Below, in pieces: positions 54,130 to 62,999 of a DNA stretch of 64,000 bases. Each line of letters begins with the position of its first letter. Positions within the stretch are counted from its first letter, which is position 1. The notes beneath the pieces are model-generated. The model did not search any database and was not told the origin of the DNA. It was given only the letters and a program-made list of their open reading frames with translations. Source of the DNA: Leisingera sp. M658 (GTDB lineage: Bacteria; Pseudomonadota; Alphaproteobacteria; Rhodobacterales; Rhodobacteraceae); assembly GCF_025144145.1 (NCBI RefSeq), contig NZ_CP083546.1, positions 75,001-139,000 on the forward strand. Direction: 5' to 3'. The translations under genes were made by a program, and so were the position numbers.

Positions 54130-54190
54130 CAGCGCGCTCCCCCCAGCGGAAGGTCGCGACCGGGCCGGATTATGATCCCGTAACGGCCCA

Positions 54191-54757
54191 TTAGTGCAGC
54201 AGGCCCCGTTCGGCCTGCGCGCCGGACAAGCGGGCGGGCGGGACGTGGCGCCAGACGCGGATATTGGGCGCGGGCTGCAGGCGGAAGCTGACCGGCTTTT
54301 CCGGGCGGGCGCCGACGCGCTGGGCCAGTGCGATGGAGGCGCCGTTTTCCTCGGGCACGTAGGAGACGATGCAGTCCCAGCCGACCTCGGTAAACAGCCA
54401 GTCGAGAACACATTGCGCGGCTTCGCTGGCGTAGCCTTTGCCGCGGCCCGTTTCCATCAGGTGCCAGGACAGCTCCGGTTCCGGCCAGCCCTTGGGGAAC
54501 CAGGGGCCGACAAGACCCACGGTCTGCCCGGTGCTGCGCTCCACCACCGCGAACAGGCCGTAGCCGTGCAGGTGCCAGTGGCCGATGATGGTGGCAATAG
54601 ACCACCACAGCGAATCCGGATCTTCCGCCGCATCAATAAAGCGCGCCGCACCTGGATTCAAGAAGGCCGCATTGGCGTCGAACTCCGGATCTGCCGGAGA
54701 TATCAGCATGAGGCGCTTTGAAACAAGCCGCGGATACGGCGTTTGCACGTCAGTCAT
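54191..54757 (-). CDS. GNAT acetyltransferase, RimJ/RimL type (2 of 3)
   Basis: 188 aa from ATG 54757, seven bases after aagggg. LVSKRLMLISPADPEFDANA, PWFPKGWPEPELSWHLMETG, GKGYASEAAQCVLDWLFTEV and GASIALAQRVGARPEK are the family blocks. It is the most divergent of the three paralogues. All three share the GW-P-E-x-E-x-x-W block before the CoA loop. Confidence 0.88.
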   Translation of the reverse strand: MTDVQTPYPRLVSKRLMLISPADPEFDANAAFLNPGAARFIDAAEDPDSLWWSIATIIGHWHLHGYGLFAVVERSTGQTVGLVGPWFPKGWPEPELSWHLMETGRGKGYASEAAQCVLDWLFTEVGWDCIVSYVPEENGASIALAQRVGARPEKPVSFRLQPAPNIRVWRHVPPARLSGAQAERGLLH

Positions 54758-54906
54758 CTTGTACCCCTTTGTCCGGGCGGCGGACCGCCCGGCATAAATT
54801 TCACCCATCCAATGAGGGAGTATCGGGGAGACTGCGTAATTTTCAGTTAAACGGGCTGCATCCCGGGCTGCTGGGGCGGCCTGGTTTGTGCAAATTTGAC
54901 AGAAGC

Positions 54907-55458
54907 TCATGCGTAGGCCTCCATCCCGCCATCGCTCGGCGCATCAGGGGCAGGGTGGCGGTAAACCAGCTCACGCCCGTGTTTAGGGTTGTCGAATTCC
55001 GCCTCGAACACCGCGCCCAGCCGTTCGGCCAGCGCCACCGAACGGGTATTGCCCGGGAAGATGTTGGAACTGAGTGCGGGCAGGCCCATGACCTCATAAG
55101 CGTGAGTGCGCGCGGCCAGCGCGGCCTCGGCCATGATGCCGCGGCCTTCGCCCGCCGGGAAGGCAACCCAGCCCAGTTCCGGTTCCGGCCAGCCTTCGGG
55201 CTGCCAGATACCGGTGATGCCGAGCGTTTCGCCTGTATCCTTGCAGGTGATGGTCCAGAAGCCGAAACCGCGCATTGCCCAGTGTCCCACCGACATGGTG
55301 AACCAGCGCCAGGCTTCGTTGCGGTCGAGCGGGCCGCCAAATCCCCAGGAGCGTGCTTCATCGGCGAAGAACATTGCCACCGGCCCGAAATCCGCCGCCT
55401 CCGGTCCGCGCAGGACCAGGCGTTCGGTTTCAAGCTGAGGGATGACGGGGAGCCGCAT
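54907..55458 (-). CDS. GNAT acetyltransferase, RimJ/RimL type (3 of 3)
   Basis: 183 aa. LETERLVLRGPEAADFGPVA, GIWQPEGWPEPELGWVAFPA, GEGRGIMAEAALAARTHAYE (CoA loop) and NTRSVALAERLGAVFEAEFD. It starts 4 bp after the ffh stop, so it is translated from the ffh transcript. The close relation to copy 1 points to local duplication. Confidence 0.88.
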   Translation of the reverse strand: MRLPVIPQLETERLVLRGPEAADFGPVAMFFADEARSWGFGGPLDRNEAWRWFTMSVGHWAMRGFGFWTITCKDTGETLGITGIWQPEGWPEPELGWVAFPAGEGRGIMAEAALAARTHAYEVMGLPALSSNIFPGNTRSVALAERLGAVFEAEFDNPKHGRELVYRHPAPDAPSDGGMEAYA

Positions 55459-55461
55459 AGG

Positions 55462-56982
55462 TTACTTCTTCTTGCCGAAGCCGCTGAGGCCTGCGGGCAG
55501 GCCCATGCCGCCGCCAAGACCGGGGAGGCCGCCGGGCAGGCCCTTGCCGCCGCCCATCGCCTTGGCCGCCGCTTCCAGCGCCTTGGGGTCCATCTGGCTG
55601 GGGTCCATGCCGCCCATGTCCGGCATGCCGCCTTTGCCGAACATGCCGCCCAGGGCCTGTTTCAGCATCTTGCCTTTGCCCATCTTGCCCATTTTCTTCA
55701 TCACATCGGCCATCTGCCGGTGCATTTTCAGAAGCTTGTTGAGGTCGGAAACCTCCATGCCGGAGCCGGCCGCGATGCGTTTCTTGCGCGACGCCTGCAG
55801 CAGCGCGGGGTTGGCGCGTTCCTTTTTGGTCATCGAGTGGATCATGGCGATCTGGCGCTTCAGCACTTTGTCGTCCATGCCGGCGTCCTGCACCTGCTTG
55901 GCCATTTTGCCCATGCCGGGCATCATCTGCATCATGCCCTCCATGCCGCCCATCTGGAGCATCTGTTCAAGCTGCATCTTCAGGTCGTTCATATTGAACT
56001 GACCCTTCATCATGCGCTTCATCATCTTCTCGGCCTGTTCGGCCTCGATGGTCTCCTGGGCCTTCTCGACCAATGCGACGATGTCGCCCATGCCGAGGAT
56101 ACGGCCGGCGATGCGGTCTGCCTCGAAGGTCTCCAGGGCGTCCATCTTCTCGCCCAGGCCGACAAAGCGGATCGGCTTGCCGGTGACAGCGCGCATCGAC
56201 AGCGCCGCACCGCCGCGGCCGTCGCCGTCCATCCGGGTCAGCACTACGCCGCTGATGCCGATCTTGGCATCGAATTCCTCGGCCACCTCAACGGCGACCT
56301 GGCCAGTCAGGCCATCGACAACCAGCAGGGTTTCGCGCGGGGAGACCACATTGCGGACGTCCTCGACCTCCTGCATCAGCACTTCGTCGATGTGCAGGCG
56401 GCCGGCGGTGTCCAGCATGTAGACGTCATAGCCGCCCAGGGTTGCCTGCTGCTTGGCGCGTTTGGCAATATCGACGGGTTTCTGGCCGGGCACGATCGGC
56501 AGGGTGTCGACGCCGATCTGGGTGCCCAGGACGGCCAGCTGGTCCATCGCTGCCGGGCGGTAGACGTCGAGCGAGGCCATCAGGACTTTCTTGCCCTCTT
56601 TGTCCCTCAGCCGTTTGGCCAGCTTGCCGGTGGTGGTGGTCTTGCCTGAGCCCTGCAGGCCGACCATCAGGACCGGGGCGGGCGGGTTGTCGACCTTAAG
56701 CTTGCCGGGGTCTTCGTCACCGCGCAGCACGTCCACCAGCGCGTCATGGACGATTTTGACCACTTGCTGGCCCGGGGTCACCGATTTGGTGACGGACTGG
56801 CCGGTGGCCTGCTCCTGCACCTTTTTAACGAAGTCGCGGGCCACCGGCAGCGAGACATCAGCCTCCAGCAGGGCGACGCGGACTTCGCGCAGGGCGGACT
56901 TGACGTCCTCTTCATTGAGGGCGCCCTGTTTGGTCAGCCGGTCAAAAACGCCGGAAAGGCGTTCGGATAGATTTTCAAACAT
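55462..56982 (-). CDS. ffh: Signal recognition particle protein Ffh
   Basis: 506 aa from ATG 56982 (ggagg upstream). N domain, then the GTPase: G1 LMVGLQGSGKTTTTGKLAKR, G2/insertion DVYRPAAMDQL, G3 DTAGRLHID, G4 TRMDGDGRGG and closing GLGEKMDALETF. The Met-rich M domain includes the SRP RNA-binding helix-loop-helix (SMTKKERANPALLQASRKKR and AAGSGMEVSDLNKLLKMHRQ), then a long Gly/Met/Pro tail. It targets membrane proteins to FtsY and SecYEG. Confidence 0.97.
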   Translation of the reverse strand: MFENLSERLSGVFDRLTKQGALNEEDVKSALREVRVALLEADVSLPVARDFVKKVQEQATGQSVTKSVTPGQQVVKIVHDALVDVLRGDEDPGKLKVDNPPAPVLMVGLQGSGKTTTTGKLAKRLRDKEGKKVLMASLDVYRPAAMDQLAVLGTQIGVDTLPIVPGQKPVDIAKRAKQQATLGGYDVYMLDTAGRLHIDEVLMQEVEDVRNVVSPRETLLVVDGLTGQVAVEVAEEFDAKIGISGVVLTRMDGDGRGGAALSMRAVTGKPIRFVGLGEKMDALETFEADRIAGRILGMGDIVALVEKAQETIEAEQAEKMMKRMMKGQFNMNDLKMQLEQMLQMGGMEGMMQMMPGMGKMAKQVQDAGMDDKVLKRQIAMIHSMTKKERANPALLQASRKKRIAAGSGMEVSDLNKLLKMHRQMADVMKKMGKMGKGKMLKQALGGMFGKGGMPDMGGMDPSQMDPKALEAAAKAMGGGKGLPGGLPGLGGGMGLPAGLSGFGKKK

Positions 56983-57194
56983 GCCTTGCGGCCTCCTGTG
57001 CCGGTTTCCAGTTGTAGCGCCCCCGTATGTAGGGGACATGCGATCCATGCGCAAATGCCGCCAAGGTCCTTAGTGTTTGTCGCGAGGGCAAACCAAACGG
57101 GTTTGCCCCCACGGGCGTAACACGCTGGTGGAGGGCGATCCCTGGCACGGGCAGGGACCGGAAGACTCAGTGCTTCCGGATGTTCGGAAAGGCG

Positions 57195-57719
57195 TTACGC
57201 CGATTGACCGCCAGAGTCAACAGTTGCAGGGGCAGCTGGCAGCCATGCATTGATCGCATCGGCCAGCCGCTGCGGGCCGCGGCCGTTGGTGTAGGCTGCA
57301 ACCACCGGGTGGCGGCCCGCTCTCATACCGCCGTCCAGCACCAGCACCGGGCGGTAAAGCGTGCGGGTGCGGCCCTCGCTGCGGCTGGTGGTGCTTTCCA
57401 CCTCGGCGTGGGACAGGTCGGCGAGGCGGTGTTCGGCTTGGCTGTAGCCGAAGACCGACTGGCGCCGGATCACGATACTGCCGCCGGAGCGGTCTAGGAT
57501 CACCTGCACCCTGCGCACAAAGAGGCAGAAGGCCAGCGCGCCCATGCCGCCGCCAGCCAAGGTGAAGATAAGGCCGGGCCAGATCAGATCGCCGCCCTGG
57601 CTGAGCATACCCAGGCCAGCGCCGGCAAAGGAGAGGATAAAAAAGACGAGCATGATTCCGATCAGCCATGGCGTGTCGGCGAGGATCAGCTGCTCCGGTG
57701 TATTGCGGGTGATCTTCAT
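57195..57719 (-). CDS. Two-helix membrane protein of unknown function
   Basis: 174 aa. Two transmembrane segments (WLIGIMLVFFILSFAGAGLG and LIWPGLIFTLAGGGMGALAF), then a cytoplasmic PH-like beta-rich region (VQVILDRSGGSIVIRRQSVF, GYSQAEHRLADLSHAEVEST). Family not recognised; similar small bacterial proteins are annotated only as hypothetical. It lies upstream of ffh on the same strand with a 212-bp gap, so cotranscription is not obvious. Confidence 0.75.
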   Translation of the reverse strand: MKITRNTPEQLILADTPWLIGIMLVFFILSFAGAGLGMLSQGGDLIWPGLIFTLAGGGMGALAFCLFVRRVQVILDRSGGSIVIRRQSVFGYSQAEHRLADLSHAEVESTTSRSEGRTRTLYRPVLVLDGGMRAGRHPVVAAYTNGRGPQRLADAINAWLPAAPATVDSGGQSA

Positions 57720-57994
57720 GATTTCAGCTTACCTTGGGGAAGGCTGTAATTCAGGGGAAACTGGCGCTTTTGGCATCAGATATGAGTGCAAACAGGAACA
57801 GGCCTTGGGATTGCACGCTTGACTCAGGCGGGGTGGCTTGGCCAACATCAAGGGGCTGGCCCAATGCCGTCCACTCACCGGCGGGCTTGCTTGGATGAGC
57901 ACCGAGGCAAATCTTCAGCACAGGCATATTACGCGGACCTCAGCGTTCGCGATCCTTACCGAGCAGCCACATCAGCCAAGGGAGGATCAGATAC

Positions 57995-59902
57995 ATGCGC
58001 GTTTTCACTATTCTGGGACCGTCGCAGTCCGGCAAATCAACGCTGGCCACGGCGCTGGCCAATCTGGACAGCGCCGCCGGTAAACGGCAGGAGGTTGCAG
58101 GCGTCGCCGCTTTGCAGCCTTTTTCATTCATGGGCGAGCACTGGGCCGCAATCGACATCGCGGGCGGTGCTGACAATCTGGCGCAGGCTGGGCCTGCACT
58201 GGCGGCGAGCGATGCTGCCGTCCTCTGCGTGCCGGCTGATGCCGGGGCTGCGGTACTCAGCGCGCCGTACTTGCGCAAACTGGAAGAGGCGGGCATCCCC
58301 GCCTTTCTTTTTGTCAACCGCATGGACCAGGCAGCGGACCGGGTGGCGGAGATTGTTGCCGCGCTTCAGGCCTATTGCAGCCACAACATCATTCTGCGGC
58401 AGGTGCCGATCCGCGAGGATGGTGAGGTTGTGGGTGCTGTGGATCTGATTTCCGAACGCGCCTGGCAGTATCAGGAGGGCAAGCCTTCGGCGCTGATTGA
58501 GCTGCCGGTGGCAATGTATGCGCGCGAGCAGGAGGCCCGCACCGAGCTGCTGGAAGCGCTGGCGGATTTTGACGACACGCTGCTGGAGGAACTGATCGAA
58601 GATCAGAAGGTGATGGCGGAAGAGGTCTATGATGTGGCGACCAAGGTGCTGCAGCATAACGACCTGGTTCCGGCATTGATGGGGTCGGCTGAGCATAAGA
58701 ATGGCATCCTGCGGCTGATGAAGTCCCTGCGGCACGAGGCGCCGGATGTGGGCGTGGCACTGGAGCGGCTGTCGCAGGACGGCGCGGTGGTGGCCGTCGG
58801 CTGCATGGCGGATCTGGTCAAACATCTTGGCAAGACGGTGATGGTGCGCGCGCTGGACAAAGGCATGGGCAATGGCGCCTCTGTCGGCGGCGCGGCTCTG
58901 GGGTCGCTGACAGGGATCGGCGGCGCCGTGAACAACGCGTTTCAGGCCGGAGACATTGGGCAGGCGGTTAAATCGGATCATTTGAACCTGGGTTTTGCCT
59001 ATGGGCCGGACGGGGCGGCGCCGTTGCCGGATTGGGCGCAGCCGCGGCCTTCGACATTCCGGCGGGTGATCACTCCGTTGAATGAGCGCGACGATGCGCG
59101 GCTGTCGGGCGCGCTGGAGCGGCTGGCGGAGATCGATCCGGCGCTGGTGGTGGGGCAGGATGAGGCCAGCGGACATCTGCTGCTGAACCTGCAGGGGCCG
59201 CTGCACATGCGACGCATCAAGCAGGCTTTGAAAGACGAGTTCGGCGTCGAGGTGGAGGAGCGGCAGGTGCCGCCGGCGCTGCGCGAGACCATCAGCAAGA
59301 GCGTGCAGATCCAATACCGTCACCGCAAGCAGTCCGGCGGCGCGGGGCAGTTTGCCGATGTGCTGATCGAGGTGAAGCCGTTGCCGCGCGGCAGCGGTTT
59401 TGTGTTCGAGGAAACCGTGAAGGGCGGCGCCGTGCCCAAGAACTACATCCCCTCGGTCGAGGCCGGCGCGCGCGAAGCGCTGGCGCAGGGGCTGAACGGC
59501 CATCCGGTAGTGGATATCTGCGTGACGCTGAAGGATGGCAAGCATCACTCGGTCGACAGTTCCGACTATGCCTTCCGCACCGCGGGCAAGAACGCGGTCC
59601 GGGAGGCGCTGTCCGAGGCCGGCGCGGTGCTGCTGCAGCCGATCATGCGGGTGCATATCCATGTGCCGTCCGTCTTCACCGGCGGGCTGGTGCCGGTGGT
59701 GAGCGGCATGAAGGGGCAGATTCTGGGGTTCGAGGCTGAGGACGGCGTGGCCGGCTGGGACGTGTTCGAAACCCTGCTGCCGATGTCGGCGCAGGATAAC
59801 CTGTGCAACACGCTGGCCAGTGCCACCCGCGGTACCGGCTGGTTCAGCACTGATTTCGACCACTACGAAGAGGCGCGGCGGGCGGATTTCGCCGAGGCCT
59901 AA
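57995..59902 (+). CDS. EF-G-like GTPase
   Basis: 635 aa, shorter than EF-G (about 700). P-loop LGPSQSGKSTLATALA, G3-like AAIDIAGGADN, and G4 as LFVNRMDQAADRV, with Arg for the canonical Lys of NKxD. The EF-G domains II to V follow: LGFAYGPDG, then VQIQYRHRKQSGGAGQFADV and GAVPKNYIPSVEAGAREALA, with the terminal QILGFEAEDG. This FusA-like paralogue is common in alphaproteobacteria with unknown function. A strong ggagg site precedes the ATG. Confidence 0.88.
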   Translation: MRVFTILGPSQSGKSTLATALANLDSAAGKRQEVAGVAALQPFSFMGEHWAAIDIAGGADNLAQAGPALAASDAAVLCVPADAGAAVLSAPYLRKLEEAGIPAFLFVNRMDQAADRVAEIVAALQAYCSHNIILRQVPIREDGEVVGAVDLISERAWQYQEGKPSALIELPVAMYAREQEARTELLEALADFDDTLLEELIEDQKVMAEEVYDVATKVLQHNDLVPALMGSAEHKNGILRLMKSLRHEAPDVGVALERLSQDGAVVAVGCMADLVKHLGKTVMVRALDKGMGNGASVGGAALGSLTGIGGAVNNAFQAGDIGQAVKSDHLNLGFAYGPDGAAPLPDWAQPRPSTFRRVITPLNERDDARLSGALERLAEIDPALVVGQDEASGHLLLNLQGPLHMRRIKQALKDEFGVEVEERQVPPALRETISKSVQIQYRHRKQSGGAGQFADVLIEVKPLPRGSGFVFEETVKGGAVPKNYIPSVEAGAREALAQGLNGHPVVDICVTLKDGKHHSVDSSDYAFRTAGKNAVREALSEAGAVLLQPIMRVHIHVPSVFTGGLVPVVSGMKGQILGFEAEDGVAGWDVFETLLPMSAQDNLCNTLASATRGTGWFSTDFDHYEEARRADFAEA

Positions 59903-59920
59903 GTCCAGGCTGGCGCAAAT

Positions 59921-59966
59921 CGGGGCGCAGGGGGCAGAACACCTCTTGCGCCCCGCTGCTGTTTTG
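59921..59966 (+). terminator. Terminator after EF-G-like gene
   Basis: Perfect 9-base stem cggggcgca (59921-59929) and tgcgccccg (59947-59955), followed by ctgctgtttt. Confidence 0.75.
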
Positions 59967-60010
59967 CGTGATCTGCTCTGCAATTCGACACTGATTTCGC
60001 GGAGCACGCC

Positions 60011-60538
60011 ATGGACGCCTCATCAACCTATCAGGACAGCCTGCCTGTCTCTTCGGATGCGCTGCTGAAGCAGCTGGATGACTGGGGCATCGCCTATCAG
60101 CTGCATACCCATGTGCCGCTGCGCACGGTAGAGGACGCCAAGGGTGTCGAGGAGCAGTTCATGGTGCCGGGCGAAAACGCGCTGCGGCTGAAGAACCTGT
60201 ATCTGCGCGATAAGAAAAAGCGGAACTATCTGGTGACGCTGCAGCAGGACAGGGAGATCGACCTGAAGGCGCTGGGCGCTGAGCTGGGCATCGGCAACCT
60301 GTCGTTCGGCTCAGCTGACCGGCTGCTGGAGAACCTTGGCATCCACCCCGGCGCGGTCAGCCCGCTGGCGATGATCACCGGCGCGGAGAAGGGCGTCACC
60401 TTCTATATGGACGCCACTGCACAGGAAGCGGATGTGATCTATATGCACCCGCTGGTCAATGACCGCACTGTGGCGATGAAACGCGCCGATGTGATGGCAT
60501 TCTTTGCAAAGGCCGGGGTCGAAGTGAACTGGGTCTAG
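60011..60538 (+). CDS. ProX-like prolyl-tRNA deacylase (YbaK/EbsC fold)
   Basis: 175 aa. YQLHTHVPLRTVEDAKGVEE is the N-terminal YbaK-like block, RLKNLYLRDKKKRNYLVTLQ carries the conserved Lys, and GNLSFGSADRLLENLGIHPG with GAVSPLAMITG is the substrate-loop region. This family hydrolyses mischarged Ala-tRNA(Pro) or related aminoacyl-tRNA in trans. Convergent with the racemase gene, whose stop overlaps by 4 bp. Confidence 0.9.
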   Translation: MDASSTYQDSLPVSSDALLKQLDDWGIAYQLHTHVPLRTVEDAKGVEEQFMVPGENALRLKNLYLRDKKKRNYLVTLQQDREIDLKALGAELGIGNLSFGSADRLLENLGIHPGAVSPLAMITGAEKGVTFYMDATAQEADVIYMHPLVNDRTVAMKRADVMAFFAKAGVEVNWV

Positions 60539-61287
60539 CCGGCCTTTTCCTCTGCCAGCGCTAGGTCTAGCGCGGCGGCGACATGGGCGGCAGAGGGGTT
60601 CACGAACAGGAAGCCGCCGGCCTCGAAACTGACGTCGTCGATGTGATCGGGGAAGGCCAGCGGCAGTTCGGTGCAGGCCAGCAGAATGGCGGTGCCGGGT
60701 TCGGCGTGTTTCTTACAGAACCGCAGCAGGCGGTCCTGTGCGCCACTGGCCGCACCGCCATAGAAGTTCTCGTCGATCATCGCCTGCATCTCTGCGATTT
60801 CGTCCTGCGGCAGGGTATCGTTCGCACTGATCCCATGTGCGGCGAGCACATGGGCATAGTTGCGGTCCTGCATAGTGACGGCGGTGCCCAGCACCAACGC
60901 CTGGATGGCACCAGTTTGCGCTGCGGCCTCTGCGGTTGCGTCGAAGATGCTGAGGACCGGCATCACCACCCCCTCGCGGATCGCATGCAGCCGGGCGTGC
61001 GGGGTGTTGGAGGCTATGATGGCAAAGTCGCAGCCTGCCCGTTCCAGCGTCAGCATCGCTTCGCGGAAGACGGCGTCGAAACCGGCCCAGCTGGCCTCAT
61101 CCCCCGGCCGGCCGCGCAAGGCACGGGTTTGTGCCTGTACTACGGATTCGATGGTGATCGGCGGCACCGGCAGCGGTGAGCCCGCGCCGCGGGCTGCAAA
61201 GAACGCTCCGGCGCCTTCGCAGATGGCGCGGTAGTAATCGACGGTAGAGGCCCAGCCGACGCCGCCGAGGATGCCGATCTTCTTCAT
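60535..61287 (-). CDS. Aspartate/glutamate racemase family protein
   Basis: 250 aa from ATG 61287. It begins KKIGILGGVGWASTVDYYRA, typical of the family. The first catalytic segment is FAIIASNTPHARLH, with Ser where the Asp-racemase Cys usually sits; the second is ILLACTELPLAFPDH with Cys present. Single-Cys variants occur among broad-specificity amino-acid racemases such as YgeA. Substrate unknown. Confidence 0.88.
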   Translation of the reverse strand: MKKIGILGGVGWASTVDYYRAICEGAGAFFAARGAGSPLPVPPITIESVVQAQTRALRGRPGDEASWAGFDAVFREAMLTLERAGCDFAIIASNTPHARLHAIREGVVMPVLSIFDATAEAAAQTGAIQALVLGTAVTMQDRNYAHVLAAHGISANDTLPQDEIAEMQAMIDENFYGGAASGAQDRLLRFCKKHAEPGTAILLACTELPLAFPDHIDDVSFEAGGFLFVNPSAAHVAAALDLALAEEKAG

Positions 61288-61360
61288 GGAAATGCCTGTG
61301 TTTAGAAATGCGGGTGCGGGCAGAGTGGCATGGCGGCCACGGGCTGCCAAACGTAAAAAT

Positions 61361-61391
61361 GCCGCCAGCCGGGGGGGGGGGGGCTGACGGC
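61361..61391 (-). terminator. Terminator of azoR with poly-G/C loop
   Basis: Arms gccgccagcc (61361-61370) and ggctgacggc (61382-61391, one mismatch), with a loop that includes a 13-base G run (61371-61383). On the minus strand the stem is followed by atttttac. It lies 22 bp past the azoR stop. Confidence 0.78.
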
Positions 61392-61412
61392 GGGTGCGCG
61401 AGGCGGAGGGGA

Positions 61413-61994
61413 TCAGGCCGCCAGCGCTTCGATCTGGGTTTTTGCCTTGGCCAGGGCACTGTCAGCGTTAACCATCAGGGCGTCGGCGGCAACGATCTCA
61501 ACCTCGGTGATGCCGATGAAGCCCAGCACGTGGCGCAGATAGGTGGTGGCAAAATCTATGTCAGAGCCCGCCTGAGTGCCTCCAGAGGCCACTGCGATGA
61601 TGGCGCGCTTGCCTTCCAACAGGCCGACGGGACCGGTTTCCTCATAGCGGAAGGTGACGCCCACGCGAGCCACCAGGTCAATCCAGGCCTTGAGTGTGGA
61701 CGGCACCGAGAAGTTGTAGATCGGCGTGCCGATCACGATGGTATCGGCCTGTTTCAGTTCCTCCACCAGCGAGTCGGAAAGGGCCAGCAGCTGCTTTTGT
61801 TCATCGCTGCGCTGGTCTGCCGGGGTGAAGTTGGCCCCGATCCAGGCGCCGTCCAGCAGCGGCAGCGGCGCAGCCAGATCGCGGCGGATCACATGGGAGG
61901 CGCCAAGGCGGCTGGTGATCTGCGCCGAAAGATCGCGGGAAACGGAGCCGTCGGTGCGGGCGGAGGAGTCGATATGAAGGATGGTACGGGTCAT
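61413..61994 (-). CDS. azoR: FMN-dependent NADH:azoreductase/quinone reductase
   Basis: 193 aa flavodoxin-like. ILHIDSSARTDGSVSRDLS is the FMN phosphate loop, DTIVIGTPIYNFSVPSTLKA the PxYNF motif and WIDLVARVGVTFRYEETGPV the isoalloxazine contact; AIIAVASGGTQAGSDIDFAT is the last conserved loop. It performs two-electron reduction of quinones or azo dyes. A divergent LysR gene probably controls it. Confidence 0.92.
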   Translation of the reverse strand: MTRTILHIDSSARTDGSVSRDLSAQITSRLGASHVIRRDLAAPLPLLDGAWIGANFTPADQRSDEQKQLLALSDSLVEELKQADTIVIGTPIYNFSVPSTLKAWIDLVARVGVTFRYEETGPVGLLEGKRAIIAVASGGTQAGSDIDFATTYLRHVLGFIGITEVEIVAADALMVNADSALAKAKTQIEALAA

Positions 61995-62000
61995 TACAGT

Positions 62001-62054
62001 ATTCCTGTGCTTGTTGCTGACAGGAATTTGGGTTATTGCATTTTCGAACGCAAT
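62001..62054. promoter_or_regulatory. azoR/LysR divergent promoter with dyads
   Basis: Two dyads: attcctgt-(11)-acaggaat (62001-62027), overlapping the azoR ribosome site, and attgc-(10)-gcaat (62035-62054), which contains an ATTGC/GCAAT dyad typical of LysR boxes. The second is the better LysR site candidate. Confidence 0.55.
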
Positions 62055-62120
62055 GCCGCTTTAATCACATGAATTGTGCGTTTTTGCAAAAATCGCTATT
62101 TCGCCGGCAAGGAGGCCGCC

Positions 62121-62999
62121 ATGGATAATTGGGACGAAGTCCGCACCGCCTATCAAGTGGCCCGCATGGGCACGGTCAGCGGTGCCGCCGAGGTGCTGGG
62201 CGTGCATCACGCGACGGTGATCCGGCATATCGATGCGATCGAGGCGCGGCTGGGCGTTAAGCTTTTTCAGCGTCATGCCCGCGGCTATACCCCGACGGAA
62301 TCGGGTCAGGACTTGCTGCGGGTGGCGCAGGCGACCGATGACCAGTTCAGTCAGCTGGTCGGGCGGCTGAAAGGGCAGGGCGACGATGTCTCGGGGGAGC
62401 TGGTTGTGACCTCGCTGGCGTCCTTTGCACCGATGATGGTGCCGGCGTTGAAGCTGTTTCAGGATATGCATCCGGGGCTGATTATCCGTTACCTGACCGG
62501 TGACCGGCTGTTCCGGCTGGAGTATGGTGAGGCGCATGTGGCGATCCGCGCAGGCAATGCACCGGATCAGCCCGACAATGTGGTGCAGCCTTTCATGAAA
62601 CAGCAGATCGGGCTCTATGCCTCAAAGGCTTATGCCGAAGAATACGGAATGCTGAAGGGTGTCGAGGATATTCCCAATCACCGGTTTGTCGGTCAGGACG
62701 ATGAGAGCAGCAGGGCGCCGTTTTCCCGCTGGTTGCGGGCCAATGCGCCGGCTGAGGCCATCGCCTTTCGCTGTACCGATGGCTTTACCCTGAAGTCGGC
62801 GGTCCGCAGCGGTGCCGGGATTGGCTTTATGGCGGCCTGGGAGGCGCGGCGGCAACCGGATCTGGTGGAGATGATGCCGCCGCAGGAAGACTGGGAAGGC
62901 GCATTGTGGCTGGTGACCCATGTGGATCTGCACCGGACCACCAAGGTGCAGGCGTTCCTGACGTTCCTCAAGGAGCAGGTAAAGGACTGGCAGCTGTGA
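62121..62999 (+). CDS. LysR family transcriptional regulator
   Basis: 292 aa from ATG 62121, six bases after ggagg; the longer frame is not needed. HTH: NWDEVRTAYQVARMGTVSGA, HHATVIRHIDAIEARLGVKL, FQRHARGYTPTESGQDLLR; then the effector domain (YGEAHVAIRAGNAPDQPDN). Likely regulates the divergent azoR. The downstream EamA gene overlaps its stop by 4 bp. Confidence 0.9.
   Translation: MDNWDEVRTAYQVARMGTVSGAAEVLGVHHATVIRHIDAIEARLGVKLFQRHARGYTPTESGQDLLRVAQATDDQFSQLVGRLKGQGDDVSGELVVTSLASFAPMMVPALKLFQDMHPGLIIRYLTGDRLFRLEYGEAHVAIRAGNAPDQPDNVVQPFMKQQIGLYASKAYAEEYGMLKGVEDIPNHRFVGQDDESSRAPFSRWLRANAPAEAIAFRCTDGFTLKSAVRSGAGIGFMAAWEARRQPDLVEMMPPQEDWEGALWLVTHVDLHRTTKVQAFLTFLKEQVKDWQL

Noticed and set aside
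54718-56649. 643-codon open frame on the plus strand
   Set aside because: It lies antisense to ffh and two GNAT genes, all with clear domains; high GC produces long shadow frames.
57086-57108. Stem-loop gggcaaacc/ggtttgccc near ffh as a terminator
   Set aside because: No T tract on either strand next to the stem; left unannotated.
58124-60007. 627-codon frame opposite the EF-G-like gene
   Set aside because: Low-complexity His/Arg/Gln-rich translation with no domain; antisense to a well-supported GTPase.
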